NCBI GenBank assembly: GCA_034401795.1
Contig: CM067366.1
Location: forward strand, 70,176,514-70,240,513
Source of the DNA: Chaetoderma sp. LZ-2023a
Lineage: Eukaryota > Mollusca > Caudofoveata > Chaetodermatida > Chaetodermatidae
Direction: 5' to 3'
DNA length: 64,000 bases
The notes beneath the pieces were generated by a model. The model was not told where the DNA came from. It saw only the letters and a program-made list of their open reading frames with translations, and ran no database searches. The translations under genes were made by a program, and so were the position numbers. Positions within the stretch are counted from its first letter, which is position 1, and every line of letters begins with the position of its first letter. Shown in pieces: positions 1-11,100 of the stretch.

Positions 1-1320
1 ATAGGACAACTACCCCCATGTGATGCCCTGCATGCACTGGCTGTACTGAGGTATGAATGCAGTCATGGCTACCCGTCGGGGTCCCCAAGGGCCGGGGAAG
101 AGGTAGGGCAGGCATGGCCCGTGGGAAGTAGTAATGGGAGAAACACAGCCCCGCCCGCCACCTCCACCCCAGTCCCCAAGGGAAACGGAAGGCCTAATGT
201 CCTTGGTGATTCAGAGCTTATATGTTTCGTTCCAAGGTTGTTGGATACTCATCAGAGGTCATGGGATTCCAACCTAATGCATTTTTGGGGGTTGAGCATA
301 AATGAATTTTGTGGGGAAAACGGGAAGTCTGTCGAGCTCTATCACTTTTTAAGGTATGATGATCAGCTGGTTTTCGTTGAGGGTTTTACAGGATAGCAAG
401 ACACAGAAAAAGGGGTTTGTGAAAACTGATTTTATATTCTTTTTTGAAAAAATCTTAATGTTTACACTAAAGTCAGAAACATGTACATAAGGATCTTATG
501 TCCTCGGCCAGAGTTATGGGCACATTTTAAGAATTTCTTGTTTATGCTGCGATGTTGAGTGGGTGTGCGTGCCTGCACTTGCGCATGCTATGCCAGCATG
601 GAGGGGTTGGACTATTTTGGCATGTGTTTTGGATTTAAATTTGATGATTTGAGTATCTCAAAACACCCATTAGTCTTCCAATTTTAGAACAGCGGATCAG
701 CGAGGAGCCATAGGTGGCAATGGATGCATCCCCTGATAAAATCAGAGGCATGCTCCATACCATCCCATAGCTCCATCGATGTCCGACATAGACCATTGAC
801 GGCTAGAGGGGTCACTGGCATAGAAATCACCTCTGTTATTAGGTTTTCCAATAAGTATGCAGCGTCTTCTAGTCGCCTCCTTCCGTTGGTGTATCTGCGG
901 TAGGAGACCATGAATCAAAATCTTCTCCAAAACAGTTCAACATAGCCTTCTTCAGTTCATCCATTGTTCTCTTGTCCGTACCTCTTAAATTACATCCTTG
1001 ATCAAAACACCTGGTGCATCTGTCCGCGTGGTTGTCTGTCCGGTATTAATGTTTTTAAGAGCACCAGTCTAGAACAGTTTGCTTTATGTAGTTTCTCAAC
1101 ACACTTAGATGCTGTTATTCTAGCTTGTGGCCAGTGGTCGGGATGAATGGCATATTCAGCATTTCTTTTTCTGGACAGATGTTTCCAGTGTTGTTTCCGG
1201 TTCCACTGCTGGATAGGCATTCGTTTTCTAATTCACTGTCTGAACCGATTACGATCGTGTTGTTGTGCGCGCCTTTTCGGGGCACCTAAAACTTTCACAC
1301 CACACTCAGGTGCAGAGATC
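1..1320. other. No gene recognised
   Basis: I see no recognisable gene. A 91-codon open frame (121-396, plus) and short minus-strand frames (684-911, 1002-1220) have no family signature, splice context or repeat partner in this window. By position the stretch lies in the NAXD intron that begins at 5031 on the minus strand, or beyond it. Confidence 0.4.
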
Positions 1321-1322
1321 TA

Positions 1323-3640
1323 GTGGATAGTTTCATCAAACTCTTAAAAAATGAGATCACCCAACACACCCACTATAGGACCAAGTCTGGTAACACAACC
1401 ATAACAGAAAAGGTAGCCATACGTAAACTTACCGACAACCTAGGCATTGTTATCAAAAAGTCTGACAAATGCCAAGCCACGGTCATACAAACAAAGGATA
1501 ATTACGTGGCAGAATCATGAGACAACTCTTTTTGCCTAAAGACATAGATAGATTCTCATACATATCAAACCGATAGAAAAAATGCTGGATCAACTGGTCT
1601 CCGGCAAAGAAAGGAACGTTTCCCTAACCCAGTGAATACATGTACCTCTGGATTTTACCTACATTGTACAATGTACTTCCGAAAATCCATGAAGACCGCA
1701 CAAACGGACTAGTTCCAGGCAGACCCATAATCAGTGCCAATGGTTGTCCAACAGAATGCATCAGCTGTTTTGTGGACGAACATATTAACCCTTTAATGGT
1801 CAAGCTGGCCAACCGGCTTCTGCAGTGGGTATTGAGGAATGTCCATTTGCAGGTCAGAAGAGGACTATGTTTGGAGATTTATCACTGGAATGACTGAATC
1901 GATAACCGAGCCACTCATTCCAGTTATGAATTTACTGAAATACGTTCTCTTGGCGCGCAAGGCGACATTCAACAAACAAATATTTTTCGATTTTCTTGAC
2001 CAAATTCGAACATGAAAGGGCCAAACAGAATGTAACAAAAGTCCTATTTAAAGGACACCACAGAATTTATCAAGAAAGTTGAAGAATTCAGCATTGTGGC
2101 AACTCGTGCCTTTTTAGTAACCATGGATGTGACATCACTCTACACCAACATCCACAACAACGAAGGTTTAATGGTAGTAAGCAGATTTGTCAGGAAGCAC
2201 GGCTTAAAAGGAAACCTCAGCATCAGAGGCCTACTAAACCTGCTAAAACTAGTCTTAGAATGCAATAACTTTGAATTTCATGGTGATCACTATGTCCAAG
2301 TAGGGGGCACTGATATGGGCAGCAAGGCACCTTGCATCTATGCCTGCATCTTTATGGCGGACATGGAAGAAAGACAAGTCCCGAATGCTCCAGCGCAACC
2401 ATCTCTCTTCCTAAGATAGATGTACATCGATGGTATTTTCATGATCTGGCAACATGGTGAAGAACAACTCCATCGTTTCATTCAGTACATGAATGACTGT
2501 CATGCTACAATCAAATTCACAGCAGAATTTTCCAACAAGAGCATAGCTTTCTAGACACCATGATCTTACTCTCTCCCGAGGGGAAAATCTCCTTCACAAT
2601 ATATACTTAACCCACGGACACATCCGCATGCCTGCAAAAAGGCTAGCCTATACAGTCAGTTTTTGAGACTACGGAGGATATGCACAGCAACATCTGAGTA
2701 CACCAAACATGGCACGGACCTGATCGCACACTAGATCACCAGGGGTTATCCGCTCTCAATCATACAGCAAGCATACCAAAAAGGTCTAAACACAGAACAG
2801 AGTGAACTACTCTATTCAACAAATCCTCCAAAAACCAACAAACAAACAAGAACAAAACGTTCTTCATAAGTGACTACACACCCACTAGTATCTACACCAA
2901 GAGCCTTATTCTGAAATACTGGCCCATTTTGCAAGCCAGCGCAAGATGTCGCTCCGCTTTCCTAGAAAAAACCCGCTTTTCAGATACCGGTGAAAGCCAA
3001 CCATTGGTGACAAAATGATTAGAGCATGACTATTCAACCAAGACCTCCATTCCGCAACCCACTAACACCCTGCAACGCAACCAATTGCAACATTTGTCAC
3101 CATATACAAAATCTCCCTACTTCCAAAGTTCGCATATGGGTTATGTCTACAGATGCAAAATCATCGGCAAATGTAAGACCCGCAAGATCATCTACCTCAT
3201 CTTGTGCTCCCTCTGCAACAAGCAATATGTTGGTGAAACTAAAAGATGTTTCAGAATTTGAATCAAGGAACATCTTCACAGCACTTCATATTTCTATAGA
3301 CGAGTGTGCTATGACACACTGGTCTCCCGCCACTTCAACCAACATGGCCACAGCCGATCGGATATGTGGTATGGCATCATTGAAGTTCTTTCCTCCGACC
3401 CGGACGATGAAAACTCCACCGCTTGGAGAATGGCAAAGGAATCACATTGGATATACCAACTACATTGTATGGAACCACAACGCATCAGGGACCTTTGAAT
3501 GTCGAGACACCCACCACCATATGGGCCAACCTGACATGACGTTGTTATCACCGCCCCAACACCCCCACCACCCCTCGAGTTTACAGAATCATTTTAACGC
3601 TTCAGTACTCAAGCCCGCCAAAACAGGCATCTGAGGTGGT
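1323..3640 (+). mobile_element. Degenerate Penelope-like element (RT + GIY-YIG endonuclease)
   Basis: A broken retroelement coding region in several frames. In order it shows a region with LPKIHEDR and GRPIIS (about 1650-1735), the RT block TMDVTSLYTNI (about 2120-2150), then YIDGIFMIW (about 2420-2450), a decayed form of the Penelope RT active-site motif in which the second Asp has become Gly, then a Cys-rich CNATNCNICHH segment (about 3075-3105). It ends in a GIY-YIG-type endonuclease start with CxxCNKQYVGET (about 3205-3245) and a following RHFNQHGHS block (about 3325). This RT plus GIY-YIG order is that of Penelope-like elements, probably the Neptune/Poseidon side because of the zinc-finger-like Cys block. 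Many stops and frameshifts and a MITE insertion at 1785-2018 make it a fossil. It lies opposite to NAXD, in that gene's next intron. Family call is firm; subfamily is a guess. Confidence 0.8.
1785..2018. repeat. P1 palindromic MITE inserted in the Penelope RT
   Basis: The copy starts TTAACCCTTTAATGG and carries GTCCATTTGCAGG, then an imperfect dyad around GAATGACTG / CGAGCCACTCATTCC. It separates the RT segment ending HINP from the segment beginning KDTTEF, which are adjacent in Penelope elements. The right end has decayed. Confidence 0.7.
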
Positions 3641-3676
3641 GCCGAGACAACATCTACATACATGTACATTTTCAGC

Positions 3677-4600
3677 CCAACAGAAGACTTTTTTTGTTTT
3701 TTTACCACTGCAATGACTGTGATAATCACGTTCGATAACCGGGCCAGTCGTTTCAGTGATAAAAGTTGTCAGAAATAGCCTTCTCTAGCTCTGTGCCTGT
3801 AAATGTATATTCAGCGAGTAAAGATGTCAGAAATAGCCGTCTCTAGCTCTGTGCCTGTAAATGGATATTCAGCGAGTAAAGATGTCAGAAATAGCCGTCT
3901 CTAGCTCTGTGCCTGTAAATGGATATTCAGTGAGTAAAGATGTCAGAAATAGCCTTCACTAGCTCTTTGCCTGTAAATGGGTATTCAGCAAGTAAAGATG
4001 TCAGAAATACCCTTCACTAGCTCTTTGCCTGTAAATGGATATTTTAGCGAGTAAATACGTCAGAAATAGCCTTCTCTAGCTCTTTGCCTGTAAATGGATA
4101 TTCAGCGAGTAAAGATGTCAGAAATAGCCTTCTCTAGCTCTTTGCCTGTAAATGGATATTCAGCGAGTAAAGATGTCAGAAATAGCCTTCACTAGCTCTT
4201 TGCCTGTAAATGGGTATTCAGCGAGTAAAGATGTCAGAAATAGCCTTCACTAGCTCTGTGCCTGTAAATGGATATTCAGCGAGTAAAGATGTCAGAAATA
4301 GCCTTCACTAGCTCTTTGCCTGTAAATGGATAATCAGCGAGTAAAGATGTCAGAAATAGCCTTCACTAGCTCTTTTCCTGTAAATGGATATTCAGCGAGT
4401 AAAGATGTCAGAAATAGCCTTCTCTAGCTCTTTGCCTGTAAATGGATATTCAGCGAGTAAAGATGTCAGAAATAGCCTTCTCTAGCTCTTTGCCTGTAAA
4501 TGGATATTCAGCGAGTAAAGATGTCAGAAATAGCCTTCACTAGCTCTTTGCCTGTAAATGGATAATCAGCGAGTAAAGATTTTCTTGACAAAGTGTGAGG
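3677..4600. repeat. P1 copy with one arm expanded into a 58-bp tandem array
   Basis: A P1-like left half (TTTACCACTGCAATGACTG, GATAACCGGGCCAGTC) is followed by about 14 near-identical 58-bp units from about 3765 to 4590. Each unit holds GTCAGAAATAGCC, TCTAGCTCT, GCCTGTAAATGGATATTC and AGCGAGTAAA. The unit is a diverged version of the P1 right arm (AAAATAGTCTTCTCTTGGCC and GCAAATGGACATTC), so the array arose from the MITE itself. Units differ at a few positions, such as TTCTCT against TTCACT. Confidence 0.75.
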
Positions 4601-4604
4601 ATTT

Positions 4605-4860
4605 AACCCTTTAATGACTAAATCTTTTCAAAAAGTTAACATATTTATGTATAGTCTGTCTATTTGCACTAATGCTGGCCAAGAGGACTATTTTTGAAAA
4701 TTTACCACTGCAATGACTGACTCGACAACCGAGCCAGTCATTCCAGTGATAAATGTTAAAAAATTGTCTTCTCTTGGCCTGCAAATGGGCATTCTCCAAG
4801 ACCACTACAGACTGACAGGCTGGTTTTGGCTGGCTTCGTCGGAGAAACGGTCAAAGGTTA
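4605..4860. repeat. P1 palindromic MITE
   Basis: Starts TTTAACCCTTTAATG and holds the complete dyad: TTTACCACTGCAATGACTG, a centre CGACAACCGAGCC, then CAGTCATTCCAGTGATAAA. The right arm runs through TTGTCTTCTCTTGGCC and GCAAATGGGCATTC to GGCTGGTTTTGGCTGG. Confidence 0.75.
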
Positions 4861-5031
4861 CAAGGTTATATGGGTAGGCACATGACATCTGTAATACAAG
4901 AGATTAATGGAATTTATTGACTGTCAAAGCTAATGTCAAATGAGTCACTGCAGCAGGAAGGAATTATTAGCAGATAACAAATAGAGCATCCCATTAAATA
5001 GTTGTATGATTAAGTTATCTTGTTAACTTAC

Positions 5032-5136
5032 CACGGCCTTATGCAAGCGTGAAAACTCTACAATATTTGGTGTGAGAATGGCTGCAGAATAATTCTTAAT
5101 CAGGCTGACATCTTGACACACATAAAATAGGCCATC
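5032..5136 (-). CDS. NAXD: NAXD exon: DGL to EFSRL (last in window)
   Basis: 105 bp, 35 codons, between acceptor TTATTTCTAG and donor GTAAGT at 5031-5026. It encodes [16 protein letters not shown] then [18 protein letters not shown]. TPNxVEFSRL is a substrate-site signature of the family. No continuation was found in 1-5031. Confidence 0.93.
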
Positions 5137-8100
5137 CTAGAAATAACATGTGATCGTTATTAACTCTTACCACTCTGAGGTCAACCGCAATTAAATTAAA
5201 AGATGAACTGGTGTTAATTTTTCAACAAATTTGGTGGAAGATGGTGCTGTCATAGACAGCAACATCGTCCACCAAAATTGTTGAATAATGTACACCAGAT
5301 TCTTCGCTGTTGAGCCAATAACCATGAGGACCAAGGGGCCTGTATCGCTCACCTGGACAATAGGCATTTCAACTAGAATGGTCCTTGTCAATAAGTAGAA
5401 CTCTAATGAGTTGAGCAGACCTGTAACAAGAAAACATGGGCCATGTTTCTTTATGTTTCAACTTCTCTTGAACAAACTTTAATGGCCCTTCGTCATCAAT
5501 ATCATATCTCCCAAATTTCGGCCTAATCTGGTCAGCGGCTCTGGAGACAAAGTTGCTTTCATGAAAACCAGGCCATTCAAGATGGCTGCCCAACCGTTTG
5601 ACAAATTGTTTCCTTGAACAAACTTGGTTCAGCCCGTGCCATACATCTTTTATGAGTTTTGAATCGATCCCTCAAACTGTTTCGGCGAAATTTTTTAAAG
5701 ACATTTCTAAAAATCGACCAAAATCCAAAATGGCAGCCAACCAAATTGGCCGATCGGCTTTGTTTGAACAAACATGAACCACAATGCCCTAAGAATGCTT
5801 CCAGCCAAATATACTTCAAATCAGTCCAGTGGTTCTCGAGAAGACATTTTAAATTCCCCATTGCTTTAGTATGGGAGTTTTTGGCAGGAAAAGATCCAAG
5901 ATGGTTGCAAAACCATTTATCCGACAGTTTCAAAGATGGCAAATATGAAATCAGAATACCCACAAACATATATAAAACCAATTTCGGCTTCAAAATCCAT
6001 CAAATAAAAAATCCAATATAGCCGCCAAGCACGCTACATATTGATTGGCCAATGGCGGCCATGTTTTTTATGGACTACCTTCCCTTGAACAAACTTTAAT
6101 GGCCCTTAGGCTCTAATCATATCTCCACAATTTCGGCCTGATCACTTCAGTTGTTCTAGAGAAGTAATTAAAACGTGGGTAGAGGGGAATATGGGAGCCC
6201 TCATCTAATAAGGTTGGCCCGAGAGGTTCCATAATGTGGAGTTTGATGGATTCACTATGCTTTGGTTTTCACCCGATTGGAGGGTTTTGGGTGTACGCAT
6301 TGAGGGCCACCCCCCCCCCCCCCCCCCCCCTCCCCACACCCCCCTTAAGACCTGTATAATGCATAATGAAACATGTTCCTGACACAGACGAGTAGATTTA
6401 AATGTTGACTGGAATCAGGTGATCCTGTAAACTGAGGTGTTTGTTTGTGTCGTGATGATCCAATAGTTGGGTCAGGGATTCCTTCCTCCAAAGCAAGAAG
6501 GTTTAGTCTTTCCCACAATATGTGAAAGAACGGCATGGCAAAATGTGTGAACGTGTCTTCCTGTTTGGAAGTTGTCTTTTCATTGTGAACAGTGTTCTAT
6601 CCAGTGGTCTCCTCATAGGTGGATTGATGGGAAATGACATCCATTTGATTGTCAAGCCAACCAAATTGGAAATTGACTGGGTAGCAAGTCCATGCATGGA
6701 ATTGCTGAGCCTGTCTACATTCTCCCTGTATTGGGAATGTTACTAACAGTAACCATTCTCATTCTTAGATGTGTAGTAGTATTTTACTACTTCAGAAATA
6801 CGGGTCAATTTCTGTGGTATGCTGCTTTGGAAAGAGAATTAGTTTCACAGATTAGAAATGTTTCAGAGCAAAATTACATCTGTGTAGGATCCCCTCCAGG
6901 TGGGCTTTTTCTCTGTATTGGTGCCAACCATATAGTGGCTGGGATTGATTTAAGCTAGTAAAATGTATTTGTTTGGGTTAACCAAGAAAACATCCTCAAT
7001 GAGCATGTGCGGACATGCTCAGTGGTGAATACCCAAGCCGTACCCAATTGCCTATAAATAGACGGCACTAAATCAGTGCTAAGCATCCAACTTCGTTCTC
7101 ATCCCGAGAACAGCATCAGGTATCAATCATTAATGACTGTGGCTATCCACGTTTTACTAGCGCTCCAGAGAAGTCGTTTTCGGCAAAACTAGGTCATCCA
7201 AGATGACCGCAGAACAATTTGGTCAATCAAGTCCTCTTGAACAAACTTGGCTTACCTCTTGCCTTAGATGATGTTTCATGAGTTTTGAATCGATTCCCCC
7301 AACGGTTTCAGAAAAGAAGATTTTTAAAGACGTTTCCTAATATCGGCCAAAATCCAAGATGGCTGCCAGCCAAATTGGCTGATCGGGATCACTTGAACAA
7401 ACTTGAATCTCTATGCCCTTAGGATGCTTCCTGCCAAATATACTTGAAATCGGCCTAGTAGTTCTCGAGAAGACATTTTAAATTTCCCATTGCTTTAGTA
7501 TGGGAGCATTTGGCAGGAAAATAATCCAAGGTGGCCGCCAAACCATTCATCCGACAGTTTCGAAAATGGCAAATTTGAGCTCAGAATAACGAAAAACATA
7601 TATAAAACCGATCTCGGTCTCAAAATCCATCAAATAAAAAAATCCAATATGGCCGTCAAACACGCTACATTTTGATTGGCCAACGGCGGCCAGGTTTTTT
7701 GACGAATCAACCTCCCTTGAACTAACTTTAATGGCCCTTTGTCCTAATCATATCTCCCAAATTTTGGCCTGATCCCTTCAGCGGTTCTGGAGAAGTCATT
7801 TTAGGGAAAACGAGGTCATCCAAGATGGCTGCCAAACCATCTGGTCAATCAAGTTCTCTTGAACGAACTTGACTTACCTCTTGCCCTAGATGATATTTCA
7901 TAAGTTTTGAATTGATTCCACAAGCGGCTTCGGAGAAGATTTTTAAAGACGTTTCCTAAAATTGGTGGAAATCCAAGATGACCGCCAGCCATATTGGCCG
8001 ATCGGTTTCATTTGAACAAACTTGGATCCCTATGTCATTCATTTGAACAAACTTCAATCTCTATGCCCAAAGGATGCTTCCTGCCAAAGATAATTGAAAT

Positions 8101-11100
8101 AGGCCTAGTACATGTATACTGTAGTTCTCGAGAAGACATTTTAAACTTCCCATTGCTTTAATATGGGAGCCTTTGGCAGAAAAATAATCCAAGATGGCCA
8201 CCAAACCGTTTATCCGACAGTTTCGATAATGGCAAATTTGAGCTCAGAATAGCCAAAAACATATAAAACCAATTTCGGCCTCAAAATCCATCAAATAAAA
8301 AAATACAATATGGCCACCAAACACGCTACATTTTGATTGGCCAACGCCGGCCAGGTTTTTTGACGGACTTCCCTTGAACAAACTTTAATGGCCCTTAGTC
8401 CCTAATCATATCTCCCAAATTTTGGCCTGATCCCTTCAGCGGTTCTGGAGAAGTCATTTTCGGGAAAACTAGGTCATCCAAGATGGCTGTTGAACCATTT
8501 GGTTAATCAAGTCCTCTTGGCTTCCCTTTTACCATAGATGATGTTTCATGAGTTTTGATTTGATTCCCCAAGCGGTTTCGGAGAAGTTTTTAAAGACAGT
8601 TCCTAAAATCGGTCGAAATCCAAGATGGCTGCTGGCCATATTGGCCGATCGGCTTTATTTGAACAAACTTGGATTCCTACATGTATGCCCTAGGGATACT
8701 TCCTGCCCAATATAATTGAAATCGGCCTCGTGGTTCTTGAGAATAAGTCGTATAAGGGAAAAGTTGACGGATGAGGGACGGACGATGGATGGACACACAA
8801 CGGACGTTCGCCTTACAAGTCAGGTGAGCTAAAAATAGAATTTGGACATCTGAGTGGTAAGGGATAAATACACCGAATAGTGTTTTAATAACTAATAACT
8901 GCAATAATGTGGATGCCCGACCCTGCGCAATCCGCCTCATACTATGACAAAGTTTTAAGTAATTGCACATTAATTGAAATTTTCATGATGGCAACTGCCG
9001 TGGGTAGCCATTTTGGAATTTACTTTCGATAGAGACCCTCCCCATGCCAAGCCCAATGGATTTCAAAATCTAATAAGGGGCATAATACAATGTAATAGGG
9101 GAATCCATTTCTAGTGTCTTGCTATCGATTTGAAACTTTGAAACCTGAATTCCCAGAAATTAAACTTTAAACTACTTACATACTGCTAAACACATGAATA
9201 TTTTGAAACCAATTTGCTAGGGTCCTGTTGCTGTGGTGGGCCATGTTAACACGTTTCCAAAACTAAAACAGAAACGTTAGTTAGTACAACAATGTTGATC
9301 ACAATGTGAGAAATGTGATACTTAATTTGATTGGAATCCATTGCTGCATTAGGCAACAACAGCTTCCAAACTAATTATTAAGTCCAAAATATTCAAGAAT
9401 ACGCTTTATTTTGTTTTGAAAACAATATAAGTTATTTGTGAGCTGTACTGTACTTTAATCTTAAATTCTAAATTTACCACACTGTTGTGCTTCATTTGCT
9501 TAAAGCAGTGCAGTACTAACTGGCAAGGTTGTTATACAATAAGTCCAGTTATTAAGTACATCATTAATCATGCTAATCGCTTCCCATAACACACGTAGAA
9601 AATACCTGGTGAAGATAAATTTGCACTACGGCATATAGCTTAAAACTTACAGCATCAATGACTAGTGGCATGTCCATTCCCTTTGCTAGGGTAATAATGT
9701 CCTAGAAATAGAAGAGCAGTTCATTATGTACAAATACATGTAGTTGTTCTGTACTGCATACAATAAGACACTACATCCGCTAATGTAGGCTTACGTGATC
9801 ATTGCTTTGAGTGATCACGATCAACTAGTTTAAAGTAATCATGATTACTCGAATAATCAGCCTCGGTATACGTTACCTAGATATTGTTCAGGAATACTAT
9901 AACAATGATATACCGGTAAGCTGCAATGGTGTTTGGAAGTGTCATTTCTAGGTCGAAGAATATTTTTGAAAATGTACCACTGGAATGTCATTAAAAAAAA
10001 TATGCTTCTCTTGGCACACTTGGCATGGAAATGGATACTCCCTGATAAAAGTGTAAATTTTCTTTAACCGCTCACATCAAAGACTAATTATAAGGTATTT
10101 GTAGGTTTTGAAATGTTTTATGCAGTAAAATAAACGAAATCAAGGATTTCTTTTTTCACGAGAGAGTTGATACTTACCTCCCTAATACTTTTGATATTGC
10201 TAAATATTGGCTTTCACTCAATAAACACTCTGATTAAAACAGTTAGGTGCCCCTACTGGGCAGGGAGTCAGAGCGTAGTCTGGCGGATTCCAGCCCCACC
10301 ACCGCGCATGCGCAGACTAGCACTTCCTCTGACTAATTTATTGGCTGATACACATGCAACTATAAAGAGCCTGAAGACCGAGCCTCTGTCGGGTGGAGAG
10401 GCCGGGTCCGTATCTAGGGAGGTAAGTATCAACTCTCTCGTGAAAAAAGAAATCCTTGATTTCGTTTATTTCACATCAAGAGTATACTTACCTCCCTAAT
10501 ACTTTTGATATTGCCAGAATTCGACAGTGAATTCGGCGGGAGGGAGGCGAGGTCAAAAGACCAGCTCATCCCTATACGCTTTTCTGCGTTTAAGGCACTT
10601 AAACTTCTGAAACTGTATGAAAAAACAGTCAGAATTTGACTAACCATCGGATAACACCCCCGATGTATGAGAGATGACCGAATGTCATATGCGCTCCCCC
10701 CCCTCCTTCCTGGGAGGAAGAGTCGAATGACCTCAATGTCCTATACGCTCTCTACGTACAAGTGCCATGTACTACAGGACAGAGACGAAAAAACTCCATT
10801 TTCGTATACTCTCAACAATGAACCACATAAATACACAAAACCATCATCATATTAATAACGGGTAACGTGACAAGACAATCAACAATGGACAACACATACA
10901 CAAGACTGACCTTGTTGAAATGGCTGCTGACATCCTCTTCCCATTGGTGAAGAACGATGTAGTCCCAAATTAGTGGTTGTTTCCATAAATTAATTGTGAA
11001 ATATATAAGCAATGAGGAAACCCCATCAAAAATATATGCCTAGTTATTTTTTCAAAATCGACAATGCGAGAGGATTAGAGGTGTCACGGAGATAATGGTC

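Noticed and set aside
121-396. 91-codon plus-strand frame
   Set aside because: No family motif, no splice context, no conservation seen. Kept only as an unassigned stretch.
3026-3634. 202-codon plus-strand frame as an independent gene
   Set aside because: It runs across frames of the Penelope endonuclease; the recognisable motifs lie in other frames over the same bases.
5659-6021. Open frames on both strands inside R1
   Set aside because: They follow the repeat modules and do not recur in the other R1 copies.
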